From NCBI GenBank assembly GCA_946122785.1, contig CAMGYJ010000002.1, positions 39,706,495 through 39,770,494 on the forward strand: DNA of 64,000 nt. Reading direction: 5' to 3'. Made by a program: the position numbers and the translations under genes. The notes below the pieces were generated by a model. That model saw only the letters and a program-made list of their open reading frames with translations, was not told the DNA's origin and did not search any database. The stretch is from Linum tenue. Taxonomy: Eukaryota > Streptophyta > Magnoliopsida > Malpighiales > Linaceae. This document shows, one piece after another, positions 33,940 through 45,161 of this stretch (positions within the stretch are counted from its first letter, which is position 1; the number at the start of each line of letters is the position of its first letter).

Positions 33940-35433
33940 TGACTCGCTACGACACAACTCCTGACAAAGGCCAAGTGTAACCAATGAAAGGGACTGCAGT
34001 ATAGTGGCTCAAGTAATAAATATCGAATCCACGGGTCTCTAGAGTTACTATTACTCAGCTTCAGTTCATTATCTAGCAAACCAGATTAAGATGAAAGAAC
34101 TAAAACTACTCTAGCAAACTACAGTTAAAGTTAATCTAATTACAGGTTGGGAACTCACTTAGGTATGATTCCCCCTAGCCACTAGCCAGATTAACGATTG
34201 ATGATCTCTAACTTGTTTCACTTTCATTCACAATGCGGAGAATCCTTGACTAGACCTTGAGTCTCGACTAAAGGAACAAGGCCCTCTTGAGTCAATTGCC
34301 TAGAGGGACGTATCCTTCTCTAGAACAATCGATCAAGGCGTTCTGAACTAGACTCCCTCTATCGAATGAGGTTCTCAATCGATACAAAGCAGTGAATCAA
34401 CCCTCGACTAAAGCAATCGATCCACTACTATCAATCTATGGTGCTCTATTGACCTAATCAGGTGTTCGCTCTCATAGGATCAAAGCAGAATCAATAATCT
34501 CGACTAAAGCAGAATTGAATCATGAAAACATGCATAGATTGAATATGAACTCAAGATTATCAAGTAGGAGTACTCATACAATCATCCAATCAAACAAACA
34601 TGGCTAGGGTTCCTCAAAACCTAAGTGAAGGGAAGTTACTCCATAGAGAAGAGAGAGACTGCAGAAATCTGATCTAGATCTTCAATCTCCATCTCCAAGC
34701 TTGATTCCTGAGCTCCAATGGCGAAGAAATCCTCCAAAATAGCTCCAAGAATGTTCCCAAGTCGCTCTCTCTCTCTAGGGTTCGTCCCTTGGGTGTTTGG
34801 GATCCAAAACCCAGCTCTCCTCCTTTTGGCTCGGATTAGGCTTAAAAACAGGCTTCCCCGAGTTGCACGGCCAGGTGCACGGCCGTGCACAACACCATTC
34901 TGGCCGTGCACCCTCAAAACGCACCGTTTCACTTAATCGATCTCAGCCATCTTGCACGGCCAGGTGCACGGCCGTGCAAGGCTGGATTTTGCCCGTGCAA
35001 GGCCTCGGCAGAGAGCGCACGGCCAGAATTATATGTTGCACGGCCGTGCGCCTCCCTGGTCTGCCCGTGCAGCTTGCTCAGCCTCTGTTTAATGCTTCGT
35101 TTCTCCCTCGTCCGGACTCCGAATCAGTCGCCGTTTGATCCCAGACGCTCGTAGTCTCGTCCTCTTTCGTTTCATAACAAGCTTGCATGATTATCTGTCC
35201 ATAAAGTGAGGTAGAAATCAATTCTTCTTCAGGTCATGCCTGAGTTTCTGCTCCCGAATCGCCAATTGATCTCTGATTGACTTGAAACTTGCGCCTATGC
35301 TTCACTTTATGTGCTAGGACCTGAAATATGACAAAGGAACACAACCTAGCGTAAAATAGGCCAAAGATGTGATAATTAAAGCTCAAACGATCAAGAAACA
35401 CAGGGGAAAACATGTGCAAATATCGAGTCATCA
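33940..35433 (-). mobile_element. Solo LTR of a second Athila-like family, in Copia gag
   Basis: A 1494-bp segment begins TGACTCGC and ends GAGTCATCA on the plus strand. The 5-bp repeat TCTTT lies at 33935-33939 and 35434-35438 (AAAGA on the gag strand). Removing it and one TCTTT restores continuous Copia gag sequence apart from a nonsense codon (WKDL, stop, ERYVEV). On the minus strand the start (TGATGACTCG, then TTGCACATG, then CTAGGTTGTG, then CATATTTCAGG) follows the layout of the Athila LTR at 14108. TAGTCGAG-type words also recur. It is therefore an LTR left by recombination, not a coding element. Confidence 0.9.
34877..35049. repeat. Three copies of the perfect palindrome GCACGGCCGTGC in the solo LTR
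   Basis: The palindrome is at 34877-34888, 34966-34977 and 35038-35049. The first two are preceded by TTGCACGGCCAGG, so a half-site precedes each full site. The spacing and partner half-sites look like a regulatory or methylation-rich block in the LTR promoter part. The function is unknown. Confidence 0.75.
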
Positions 35434-35798
35434 TCTTTCCAGAGATCCTGGGCAGTTTCAATGTCCATAACTGCTTTAGCTATAGAGTCGATAAAAGAGT
35501 TCAGGATCCAGCCCATGACATTGATGTTGCTTTGATCCCAAGCTTCATAGTCATGGTGGGTTGCTTCAGGCATAGGTAAGGTGTCATTCATAAACCCAAG
35601 CTTCTTCTTGGTTTTGAGGGTGATTCGCATAGATCTACTCCATACATGGTAATTAGATCCATCAAGTTTAACAGAGATGATACCTTGGGATAAGTTTTTG
35701 TTAGGAATAACATAGTAGGGATCGATTGCAGGACGTGGAGGAGGATCGCGAGTGATTTGAGCGCCGCCTTCGACATCCTGGGTGGTGGCTGCAGCCAT
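35434..35798 (-). pseudogene. Copia Gag N-terminal part
   Basis: The ATG at 35798-35796 (minus) starts MAAATTQDVEGGAQ. It is followed by PYYVIPNKNLSQGIISVKLD, GSNYHVWSRSM and LGFMNDTLPMPE, the plant Copia gag pattern (a dipeptide-Y-Y start, then 'L-GSNYH-WSRSM'). It ends at the solo-LTR insertion after DLWKD. Its continuation is at 33934 and below. The frame is open up to the insertion point. Confidence 0.88.
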
Positions 35799-35839
35799 GA
35801 CGAAACCCTAGAAAGGGCAAGCTCAAGGCTCTGATACCA

Positions 35840-36169
35840 TGAGAATGTTTGGTAAACGACAGATGAATTGGTGAAATTCTTTATGCATTTCACTTGCAGC
35901 TCTGTTGCAGATTACATACACTCTATGAAGAAGACTACAGGATAAAGGTTCTCTAACGACCTCGTCCTCTAAGGTAAATACACGTCTCCTATCTATACAA
36001 CTATATAACGTATCATTTACAGCTATACAAAACTATGCGTTTCACTTGGAACGCTGCGGATTGCTGGGACCGGGCTGAGCGTCTTCTTCTTCTTCCTCTG
36101 CATTTGACCGTTGCTGGAACTTTACTCTTCCCAGGTTTCCCTCTTTCACTCCATTCGTAGAGTTTAACA
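35840..36169 (-). repeat. Copia 5' LTR
   Basis: 330 bp, partner of 13678-14004. It adjoins the tRNA-Met primer site and is followed by ATTAG (36170-36174). Confidence 0.93.
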
Positions 36170-36174
36170 ATTAG

Positions 36175-36946
36175 ACCGATTGATGATTTAGGTTAGGCCT
36201 CTACATAACACCTGTTATTGACTAAACCCATGGCGTGGTCAAGACAGTTGCTAAGACCTGCAATTGCATCCAAGATTCATCGAGTGATTAGACCTTCCGC
36301 AATCTGAAGATGTTTTCTTTATTTCCTCAGTGTGAGAAAGGTCAGAAGTATGCATTTGGGTGCTTGTATAAGCTTTATAAAGAGCAACTTGCGGGCTGCA
36401 GCTTACCGGTACAAAAGTTTGCATCACTTGAACATAACTGATATTTGCCATAAGGTGTAGTAATTATTTCAAAGCTTGATTAGAGTCAATGGCATGAAAC
36501 CATTTCTCCACAAGTTCAAGTGATGTTCTTGTTCTTCAAATGCCTATCGCACCATGACAGACATACATACATAAAGGATAAAGTTGAATCCTAAAATGAA
36601 ACTCATGTCTGCCGCCATAATTTTTGACCATGTTCATCCCCTAATCCCCATAGATGAGATTCGTAAGCACTTGAAATTTCATCAGATCATACAGTACGCA
36701 CTGGTGCAGGAATCTGCCAGTTTCAACTTTCCACAAATTGTACTCCTCCAAACACTGCTGAAGGGTTTCCCAGGGGTATTATCAACAGTCTGCATCATGT
36801 GATAAGAGCTTAAGAAACACGACTATGATAATATTTTGCTCATCAGATAAAAATAATATATGTGTGCCAAGATTAAATGATGTTCTTATAATCTGTAAGC
36901 TTTTTAGGAAATAAGAACTTACCCCTCTCTAAAATCAGTACTTGCA
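36175..36946. other. Region downstream of the otubain pseudogene, no gene recognised
   Basis: About 770 bp between the Copia LTR and the otubain stop codon. Short frames (36251-36451 minus, 36584-36802 plus) have no recognisable features. It probably contains the former 3' untranslated region of the otubain gene, which continued into 13392-13677 before the Copia insertion. Confidence 0.5.
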
Positions 36947-39462
36947 TCACTTTGGGTAGAGAATGTCATAGTGACCTGGGCGGTACAACAATGTGATAAA
37001 AGGTTTGTTAGTGTCTTTAGTAACCTTTGGAGGATCACCGGTAGAAGCAGGCACGAAATCATGATGATTTACAGTAACTTCACCGGTATCGCACGAACTA
37101 CGGTCAAGGTATACAACACGAATGGGAAACCCAAGGGCATCTAATAGAGCGATAATGTGAACATGATCACTCTCTTCACCCATAGGCTCCACTGATGACT
37201 TGCAAAACTATATATATAAAAAATGCACGAATACCATCAGACTCCAAAAGATAAACTGCTGGTCTTGCATACCAAATATGGAGTTAGTGATATTCATCCA
37301 CTACATTCATCGATGTTAAGCACAAACATGCAACATAAAACTCATGTTTACAGGAAGAAGCCTTTGCTGTGGCAGAAGGATCATAAATGGTTATCTTCAA
37401 ACGCTACTATCTTACAATGTATACTCTTGTTACCTAAGCAGAATCACCACAGGCATGAGAAGGAAAGGCTGAGCTTTGTAATCTACAATTTTATTTCCAT
37501 ATCTAAATCCGGATTTTTGTTTCTATATTCTTTGTTTGTAAGATAGCTATAACTTAAGGTTATTACAAGAGTTCTAATATTAGGAGCTATTATCATCCCG
37601 CAAACTTGGAAAAGGATTGGTTACAAGGTTACAACTTACAAATAAGAGGTATCGCATCAGACTGAATAATTATAATAACAATCATTAATAGTTTTTTAGT
37701 TCCACTCCGGACCTTGCAGTTCCTCAAAATAGATTGCTCAAAGAGACAGAAAGTCAGAAACCCAAGAAGATATCATATTCTCACCAGCCCATAAAATAAA
37801 TATCACAAAAAGATCCAAAAGACGATGACACATAAAAAATGTATAATGTTTGCTGAAATGAGCATGGGTAAAACATATATGTTTAGATGAACGTGCTCTA
37901 CTGTGGCATTTTTTAAACCCATATTGAATGGTTCAAAGAATGTCGATTCCTTTCTTATCTCACCAGAGGTTACAAACATAAAAAAACATGACAACTGTCA
38001 CAACAATTTTGTTAGGTGTACTCAAACAAACAGTCATAGCTACCACATGATCTTTGGAGTAACTTATTGTAATCTGATACTGACTGATCTCTACTTCTAG
38101 TTACAAGCTCGTCATGGCTACCAAAAAGAAAGGACCAGAAGGATGATGTTAATTGCACAATAAAATATGGCATTATCATAGACGACTCCAAACGAATGCC
38201 AGGTTTTCCCCAAAACCCAATGGAAAATGGAGTCGTTCAAAACCTTTAATGAATCATCATGTCCTTGAAGTGCATTGTCCAACTGCTCAAGAAATAGCTG
38301 TAAAGTTTGACAATTGAATAAAGTTACAGGTATTAGCTGCAAGTAAATAGAGATTTATGAAGCAAGAAAACAAAAGAATGATAATCTGGTGTGCATATCC
38401 ACTAACACAGAAAGATACATTGTCCCCACCCAGGATTGACCATCTTGTAGTGGGATAACAATTTCAAACTCCTAAAAATCAGGCCCATAATCTGACTATC
38501 ATGGAACACAATTAGTGGGGCACCCATAAAGACAGGGATGTATATGTTTACCGCAAAGAAGTCCTCAAATGTAAAGTCAGCATAACCCAAAACTTTGAAG
38601 GGTTTTCCTGCATTGTTCAACATTTAGTTTAACACGATCAACTTCACTGTGATCCTGAGTTTGAAGAATATGTTCATGCGAATGAATAATCCACCCTATC
38701 ATATACCCAAGTCGATTAGTAGGTAAAGAGAAAACAAAAGGGAAAATAAGAATGGAGGGTAAGGCATGCATACGAGATAGGCAAACATAAAACTGCGGAA
38801 GAAGCAATTGCCATTTCCCCGAGTTCGCCTGATGGCAACATACTGATCGGAGAGTAGCTGTTCGGATAAAAGAACGACAATAGTGAGTAGTACACCCAGA
38901 AAAGTGAAGAAGGAGTGACGCCATTTGTTCAACATATTAAGGAGAGTAGAAATGGGGAAGGTAGGGAGGAGACCTTTATTTTCTGCAGAATAATTGGATT
39001 ACCGGATTGATATTATGCGGCTAATGCTGAAAGAGGCTCCTGCAATAAAGAAATATAGAAAGAAGGTAAGAACTAAGAATGAGGAAGGAGAGGAGAAAAG
39101 TAGGAAGCAAAGAGGGAGTGGAAAGGGAAGCACGAGTGCCTTATCGCTGAGCAGTTTATGGGCTTTAGCATCTTGGATATCGGAGTGCTGTCGCATGATA
39201 TCGTTGTTGGCGAAATTGGGCCAATTCTCTTGCTGCGGCTGTTCGAATTGAGGAACAATGCCAGAGGAGGAATGCGTCTCAGTCTCACAACCATCTTCCA
39301 ACAGCCTAGCAGACTCCTCCATATCTTTCTGCATCTGTTGGTCAAGTCATATAGAATGAGGATTGTCAATTAGAAGCTGAATTAAGAAAGAAGTACGAAT
39401 TCGGATTGGAACCTTGAAATTGTATAAGCTTACAGGTGAAGGTCTACGAGAGAACGTACCAT
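36947..39462 (-). pseudogene. Decayed otubain-type ubiquitin thioesterase gene (OTUB1-like), nine exons recognisable
   Basis: Otubains cleave Lys48-linked ubiquitin chains. Exons on the minus strand: exon 1 ends with an ATG at 39462-39460 before GTACGT; exon 2, 39334-39140; exon 3, 39039-38974; exon 4, 38857-38774 (IRRTRGNGNCFFRSFMF, catalytic Cys); exon 5, 38675-38552; exon 6, 38297-38244; exon 7, 38119-38068; exon 8, 37994-37893; exon 9, 37207-36947 (HVHIIALLDALG, then RPGHYDILYPK with the catalytic His). Damage: nonsense TAA at 39015-39013; donor GC instead of GT after exon 2; acceptor AT instead of AG before exon 5; one extra base in exon 5 (124 bp where 123 keeps frame); donor AT after exon 7; one extra T in exon 8; and the active-site Asp of the family's GDGNC motif is Asn. 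Exon order and phases otherwise fit, so it is a decayed former gene, not a processed copy. Confidence 0.88.
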
Positions 39463-39690
39463 GGAGAAGCTTGGCGGGAAGATGTCGCTCAAAGCGAGAG
39501 GTGGGAGTTCCAGCGAGGAGACGAAGTTGCGGTGGTGTCTTCTTCTAGGCTACGAAATTCGGGATTGGAAGGAAGGAAAGGACAATCGAAAGGGAGATCG
39601 AGGGAACACTGAGTGATAGAAAGAAAGAGCTCCGTCCGCCAAACACACTGTTTCTCCTCGAATTCTGCGAAATGCAATTTCCTTTTAATG
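39463..39690 (-). other. Former 5' leader of the otubain pseudogene
   Basis: GC-rich sequence upstream of the exon 1 ATG on the minus strand, changing to AT-rich DNA at about 39690. A 62-codon frame here (39489-39677 minus) is out of phase with the gene and is probably leader sequence. Confidence 0.4.
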
Positions 39691-40740
39691 GTTCTATTTT
39701 ATAAAATGCTATGGTCAATTACAAGATTGTCACTAAAACTTATGAATTCATATTCTCTAAAAAGTTATAACTTTTTAGCTTTACCAATTTGATCCTCAAA
39801 CTGATCCGTTTATAACACAAATATTGGATGATTAATTTGGTAAAGAAAATTTGGAATTGATATGTTTTGAGTAAATTACAATTAATTGGAAGGCATATAA
39901 GAACCGATAGAATGTTAACTCTATTAAGTGTTAGCACGATTCTATTATAATTATCAGAGACATACATAATAGTTATTTCACCTTGTTTCATAGTTAGTAA
40001 AATACGGTACATGTAAGTTATGCGTAAAATACGTATGGATATTTTACTTCGTCGATAAACTAATGATTCATTTAATTATATGTTTAATAGTACGTCAATA
40101 GTTGCTAAATATATAAAATTAATTATTTTAAAAATATATTAGTGTTTAAATAATAGTTAAGGTAACAATTTAATTGATTAAATACAACTATCAAACGTGT
40201 TATACATATTTTATATGTGTTTAGTACGAGTGTCACCAAATGAATGGATACGAAGTTTAAACAGGTAAAATAAGTATGACCATATATGTGTGTGTATTAA
40301 ATGGAGTATTTACTCATGTTCTCCTCCTATTTTTTTTCCTCCCACTCTCTACCCTCACCTTCACCTCTCTTTGTGTTAAAATAAAAAATTATGCATGTTA
40401 CTTGTAGGACAAGATCTGCTATATCAAGTCGGAAGTCATCAATGGCGGTCTATTAATGTCAAAATAAGTTCATGAAGAGGGCGCCACTAGATGGAAAAAT
40501 TGTATTGTGGGAAGCAACCACCTCGTCTCGTGCTTGCTTCTCCCCAAACGGAAGCAAGCAGCTCTCGCGTATGAATAGGGAGCAACCACCTCTCGTCCCA
40601 CGGAGGGCAATAGCTGTCGAACGACACATGACTCTCAACCCCACTCGTCTCCTACCTACTTGGCGTTGGGGCAAGTGCAAACAATTCCCCTCCCCTGTTT
40701 CTCTCAGACTCTCGACGCTCCATTTTCCTTTTTGATTGAT
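39691..40740. other. AT-rich intergenic DNA, no gene recognised
   Basis: Very AT-rich to about 40400, then mixed composition. No frames with protein features and no element ends that I can define. Confidence 0.5.
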
Positions 40741-43190
40741 TTTGATAACCTAGAGACAGGCTCCATTAACCCATATTAAATCTCCAATTACTACCAATCC
40801 TCAAAAGTTGGCATGACCACCAAAACTCTATGTCGAATTGATTAACCTTCCAGGACCTGCAACTACTCTGCTTCTCGGCTGGTTTTTCAGAGAAACAACT
40901 ATTCCTCTTCCCTTCCTCTTGAGCTGTCGGGTCACCAGCCCGTTTTCCCTTTCTTTCTCTTTTCCTCCTTCCCCGGCTTGAGCCCGTTTCTCTTCTTCCC
41001 TCTCAGCGACCCAAGAGGCCCGCTCCTCCCTTTAATTCACATCACGAGCTTAAGCCCTCATCTCCTCTGCTCAATTTTCTTATCCACTTGGGCTTAAGCC
41101 CATCACTTTTTTAATTCAAAAGTTAGCCTTCCACGACTCCAGGCCCAGGCCCATTCGATCTGAATCAGAAACCCAATAGTGAAAACCATTCCCAACAAAA
41201 CCAGCCTTTATTAGCAAACCCACTCTGTCAAGTTACGGCCGTAACTTGCTCTATTACATTGAAATTCTACACCGTTTGGACCGAGAGTTCACATTTTTAA
41301 TCCTCATCGATATTATGGTGGAACTTGATGAAATCCAATGGTACAATAGTCATTTTTAATTTTAGAAAATGCAGGGTGTAACATTTCCTCCACCCTTACA
41401 AAAAATTTGTCCCCAAAATTTGCTCGAACTCATTCTTCCATACTCCTCATTCTTGTATATTCTTTCCTCAAGAATTTACTCTCGCTATATGAACTTCGAT
41501 GATGTCCGTTGCTTGTCCAATATAGTTTACCTCGCTTCTAATATTTACTCTTAACCATAAAAGGTATTCTCACTAAGCTCGTTAGCATCGAGTAACTACT
41601 TGTCCTTTGTAATTCCCCAGTTTGGGTACAAGGTGTGATGGGAAATTTTTTTGATTCAATTTATTGGTCTACCTCATTCAGTACTTGTTATTGGACCTTA
41701 AATCAAACTCGAGGTATCACATTTCCTCCCTCATTAAGAAAAATTTCGACCTCGAAATTTGTTGATCGTGATGACTCAAAGTCTCACATGAGGTAATCCT
41801 TCTACTATAGGGATTTATACTTCACTTAGTTTCACAATCCCTTTATCGATGTTTGGTTCTAGATTTGATACCCAAACTCCGTTCAGTAGCTCCTAGCCTT
41901 GACGTATTGATCCCTCGAAATCTTGCCATGCTCCCTATGACCTACTTATTTCCTCCTTTGCTTTGCTTATGTGCCCCTAGCATTGCTTAAAGTCTAACTT
42001 TCCACTGCCTCCTTGGGGTCGTAGCTCTAAGTTTGTTATTTTCCTTATCATGATTAGAGTATACTAGAGGTTCTAAAAATCCTCAAAAGAACCCTTTTGA
42101 CTCACTTAGTCAAACCTTTAACCTGACACCCCTTTTTCCTTTCCTTTGAAAACAAAAGCCTTGAGAAACCCAGACCGTCACTCCAGTATTCCTTGGAGAC
42201 CAAGAAACAGGGGAATGTCGGCTCTGATACCAAAATGAAACAACCCAATCCTTTTAACCAAACTGAAATACTCATGGCTCCGGAGTCGGTTAAAAACAAT
42301 ACTAAAAAATTTCAATAAAACAAATACAACATGAACATTTCTAAAACAAATTAGAGCGAAATGCCTTAAGCACTTGGGAAACCTCAATCCATAGTCAATA
42401 AAACCTAACTTCCGAATCTCCAGTTTATACTCATAAGCATGAAACACAAATAACTAAACAAGTCTAACTCTGACTCCTCACTAAGCTATCTGAGGTCTCG
42501 TCAAAATTGGTGCGGCTTCTTGTTTCGCCATGCCTCTTCTGGAAATCCTCATCTACTAATTCTTCCTCAACCTGTTCAGTGAGAATGAGTCAGTCTCGTC
42601 GTTACTACAACCTAAGAACCTTGCCTTAAACTTTTCCTTAATATTTAACGTTATTAAAAATTTTCCTCTTGCGTGAAAGTCGTTCTCATTTTCACCCTTT
42701 ATTATTTATTCTCTAATTAACTTATAGGAGTTCTCTACTCCTATCCTTAATTCATACACATATTACTACTAGGGATCACCCCGTTACGTATCGCCGTCAG
42801 GTGTCCCTACCTTTAAAGCTATGGTATTGTGTTACGTATCGTCATCCAATACCATGCCCGATCACTACTGCGCTACGTATCGCCCTCCAACAGTGACCAT
42901 GATCAATTACTGCGTCCAACAGTGATCCAACCGCTTGGGGGTTCCCTTACTTAACCGAGACCATCATACATCGTCACAAACATTCACTCCTCCACCTTTA
43001 GCCGGCGGTGGGAACCTCAAATAAGTAAACACGCATAACTCGTAAATTAACGACATAACTTGAAATAAAAGGCATAATCTAAAGGACCTCGATGGAGATT
43101 TTACCCCTTTTAAACTCACCTCATTCGCCGACCTTCATCGATCGACATGAACCCTCTTTACTGTCGGTGGAAAAAATTCAATTTCGTCAA
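40741..43190 (-). mobile_element. Truncated LTR retrotransposon related to the element at 5427-12816
   Basis: A short interior (41384-42235) lies between an LTR end GGGTGTAACA (ending 41383) and an LTR start TGAAACAACCC (42236). On the minus strand the primer site TGGTATCAGAGC is at 42232-42221 and the polypurine tract (GGGTGGAGGAAA) at about 41395-41384, the same arrangement and spacing as in the larger relative. Interior sequence is similar in several blocks (for example near 41384-41440, 41714-41820 and 41935-42010), but it is only 0.85 kb and non-coding. Both LTRs are incomplete at their outer ends, so the outer limits given are approximate. Confidence 0.7.
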
Positions 43191-43372
43191 TTAATCTGCT
43201 TGTACTACCAAGGCAATAGTGCTTAATTAAATAATTCGCATTGATTTATTAAATGTTAACCAAAATAGTTAGGTATAACCAACAATAGTATAAAGGAAAA
43301 AAATAACTAAATCCAATTATAATTTGCATTGACTTATTAACTATTCATGTGATTGATGCTACCGCAGGAAGA

Positions 43373-43552
43373 AACTTTTTGAAATTGAAGTTGTTCAAGT
43401 CTTATATGCGCTCTACAATAACATAAGAGAGGTTTAACGAGTTAGCTATGTTAGCAATTCAGAATAACTATCTGGATGATGCAAAGATGAAAGAGCTAAT
43501 AGAGGATTTTATTTCAAATAATACTAGATGGTTGCTACTTTTTAAACAATGA
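43373..43552 (+). pseudogene. hAT transposase C-terminal (dimerisation) fragment
   Basis: The frame from 43373 reads NFLKLKLFKSYMRSTIT, then a TAA, then ERFNELAMLAIQNNYLD and ELIEDFISNNTRW to a TGA at 43550. This is the 'FSKLK-IKSYLRSTM-QERL--LA-L-IE' pattern of the hAT C-terminal dimerisation domain in TTF-type/ZMYM-like plant transposases. The nonsense codon replaces a conserved Gln or Lys. Upstream transposase is absent. Confidence 0.75.
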
Positions 43553-43688
43553 TAGATGATTTTATAACTTATGTATTTTTATTATTATATATTTCATAAT
43601 TTTTAGTTTTAATAAATTTACGGAAAAAATTTTAGGGCCACATTTTAAATTTTCGAACAAAACCTCGAAATATCATTGGCCGACCCTG
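43553..43688 (+). mobile_element. 3' end of the hAT element
   Basis: Following the transposase stop, a short AT-rich stretch leads to GGCCGACCCTG ending at 43688, which read inverted is CAGGGTCGGCC, a typical terminus of TTF-type hAT elements. The 5' part of the element is lost. Confidence 0.55.
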
Positions 43689-43786
43689 CTTTCCAGCGCA
43701 ATCATGCCACAAAATGGAAGTACTTGAACGTAGAGATGCCTACATTCAACCGCCGGTAGAGATGAAAACGCAATTAAACAGAAGCC

Positions 43787-44495
43787 ATGGGCGCCGATGT
43801 ACAGAAGGTTGGGGAAATGCCAAAGTTGACCGGGATGTATGCTTCACCATCATGTGCGCCTATCAGCATTTCTGGATCTCAGTACGTACTTGATTTGTCT
43901 CTTTCGAACCTGCACAACTAGTTATACTATACATGCATGCAAACAGATCACTCGATTATTGCTTAATATATGCTACATATACACTACTCAATTTTCTTCT
44001 ATTATATATCGACGTTGGTTTTTGGAAGTTCAGAAATATTGCCCTCTCCAATTATCTTTTGTTCGACAACAATGGATATGTGTATAGCTGTTGTGTAACG
44101 GCAGCCACAATGTAGCCTCATATATATGAGATTTTCTTGGTCGAATCGTCAGTAATATAATCTTACACACACCGCTTTCTCGTAACTTCAAACTCAATGG
44201 GTCACGAATTCTGGCTTTATTTGAGAGGATATATATTTGATATTGACATAACATATAAATCACTTAATAAATACTGTTATGATCTTGTTACAGTTGGAAA
44301 GCGATCGGAGGCAAGTTGGGAGCAAGCGTGATGCGGAAGGGCGGCCGCATGCATAATCTGAAATACCCCACCCGCACTACTATAACTACTGTTTCATCTA
44401 CATGCGTCCTCCTCATCTCTTCCATCTTCCGATTTCCTTTTATAGTCGTAAAAGAAAGAAAGAAAGAAAGAAATCTGAGAAAGAAAGAATGCTGA
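43787..44495 (+). CDS. Possible small two-exon gene, 98 residues, function unknown
   Basis: The ATG at 43787 opens MGADVQKVGEMPKLTGMYAS. A donor CA/GTACGTAC at 43881/43882 and an acceptor TTGTTACAG ending at 44293 join it in frame to exon 2, 44294-44495, which reads WKAIGGKLGASVMRKGGRMH, then a hydrophobic stretch (CVLLISSIFRFPFIVV), a Lys/Arg-rich end and TGA at 44493. The frame is open across both exons and the junctions are good, which is mildly against chance. The basic tail is partly encoded by an AAAG microsatellite (about 44452-44472), and I recognise no family. It could equally be a decayed gene end. Confidence 0.27.
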
Positions 44496-45151
44496 CGAAG
44501 AAGAAGACGAAGAAAGAAACGGTACCCCTTTAATTGTACGACAGATATCACATGCTAATGCTATAGCATTGCTAGCTCGTGGAGATTGAGGGCCCAGCTA
44601 AGATCTGATTTCCTGGCTTAATCATCATCATACATATATGAAATCCACTGCCATTGATTGTTTCATTGGAAATTAGATACATATTGGGATTCTCTTTTGC
44701 AAGTGGGAGCTCTTGTAGGTTGGAGATTTTGGTAAAAGTCTGATTTGATTTGCAAAAAGACTGTCGGGTTGTTTGATAAGTTTTTATTTTTTATTTTTAT
44801 AAGTTGATAAGTTGATTAAGAAGAAATTGTTTCAATGTTTTTGTTAACTTCTGAAAATCAATGATTCGTTATGAATTCAGCTCGTTGCATATTTGAAGAA
44901 ATTGGTGCATTGTTTATATTTAACTTGATAACAAAAATTTTGAATTGGATTTATGAGTTTAAACTCAGATTACTTTCTTACTCTTATTCTTCTATTCCTT
45001 TTGTACTATTGTTTTTTAACATAAAGGTTTTGGCAACCCTCTCATAGTGAAGTGAGTTTTTCCAATGTATGGGAAGAAGGGAAAAAAAACCAAATTCGTA
45101 AACCTCTTAAATTTGATGACTTGAATGTGCATGTCCAATTCGGAAGTGGAT
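44496..45151. other. Intergenic, no gene recognised
   Basis: AT-rich. Contains no frame or repeat that I can assign. Confidence 0.5.
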
Positions 45152-45161
45152 GCATAACCTG

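Larger units (their letters stand above)
13678..36169 (-). mobile_element. Ty1/Copia retrotransposon split by an Athila element and a solo LTR
   Basis: LTRs of 327 bp (13678-14004) and 330 bp (35840-36169) start TGAGAATG and end TTGACA/TTAACA on the plus strand. The 5-bp duplication ATTAG flanks both outer ends (13673-13677, 36170-36174). The primer site TGGTATCAGAGC (35839-35828, minus) touches the right LTR, and a G-rich polypurine tract (minus, about 14011-14004) touches the left LTR, so the element reads on the minus strand. Gag, protease, integrase and reverse transcriptase run from 35798 down to about 30529. The last piece of RNase H is at 14118-14010. Between them lies Athila DNA (14108 to about 30528). 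Most of the RNase H coding sequence was lost. Confidence 0.92.

Noticed and set aside
35828..35839. tRNA-like 12-mers complementary to initiator tRNA-Met (also 10850-10861, 25292-25303, 42221-42232).
   Set aside because: These are retrotransposon primer-binding sites beside LTRs, not tRNA genes; no cloverleaf can be formed around them. No tRNA or rRNA gene was seen in the window.
37223..38100. Plus-strand frames inside the otubain pseudogene.
   Set aside because: They fall in introns and antisense to recognised exons, with no features.
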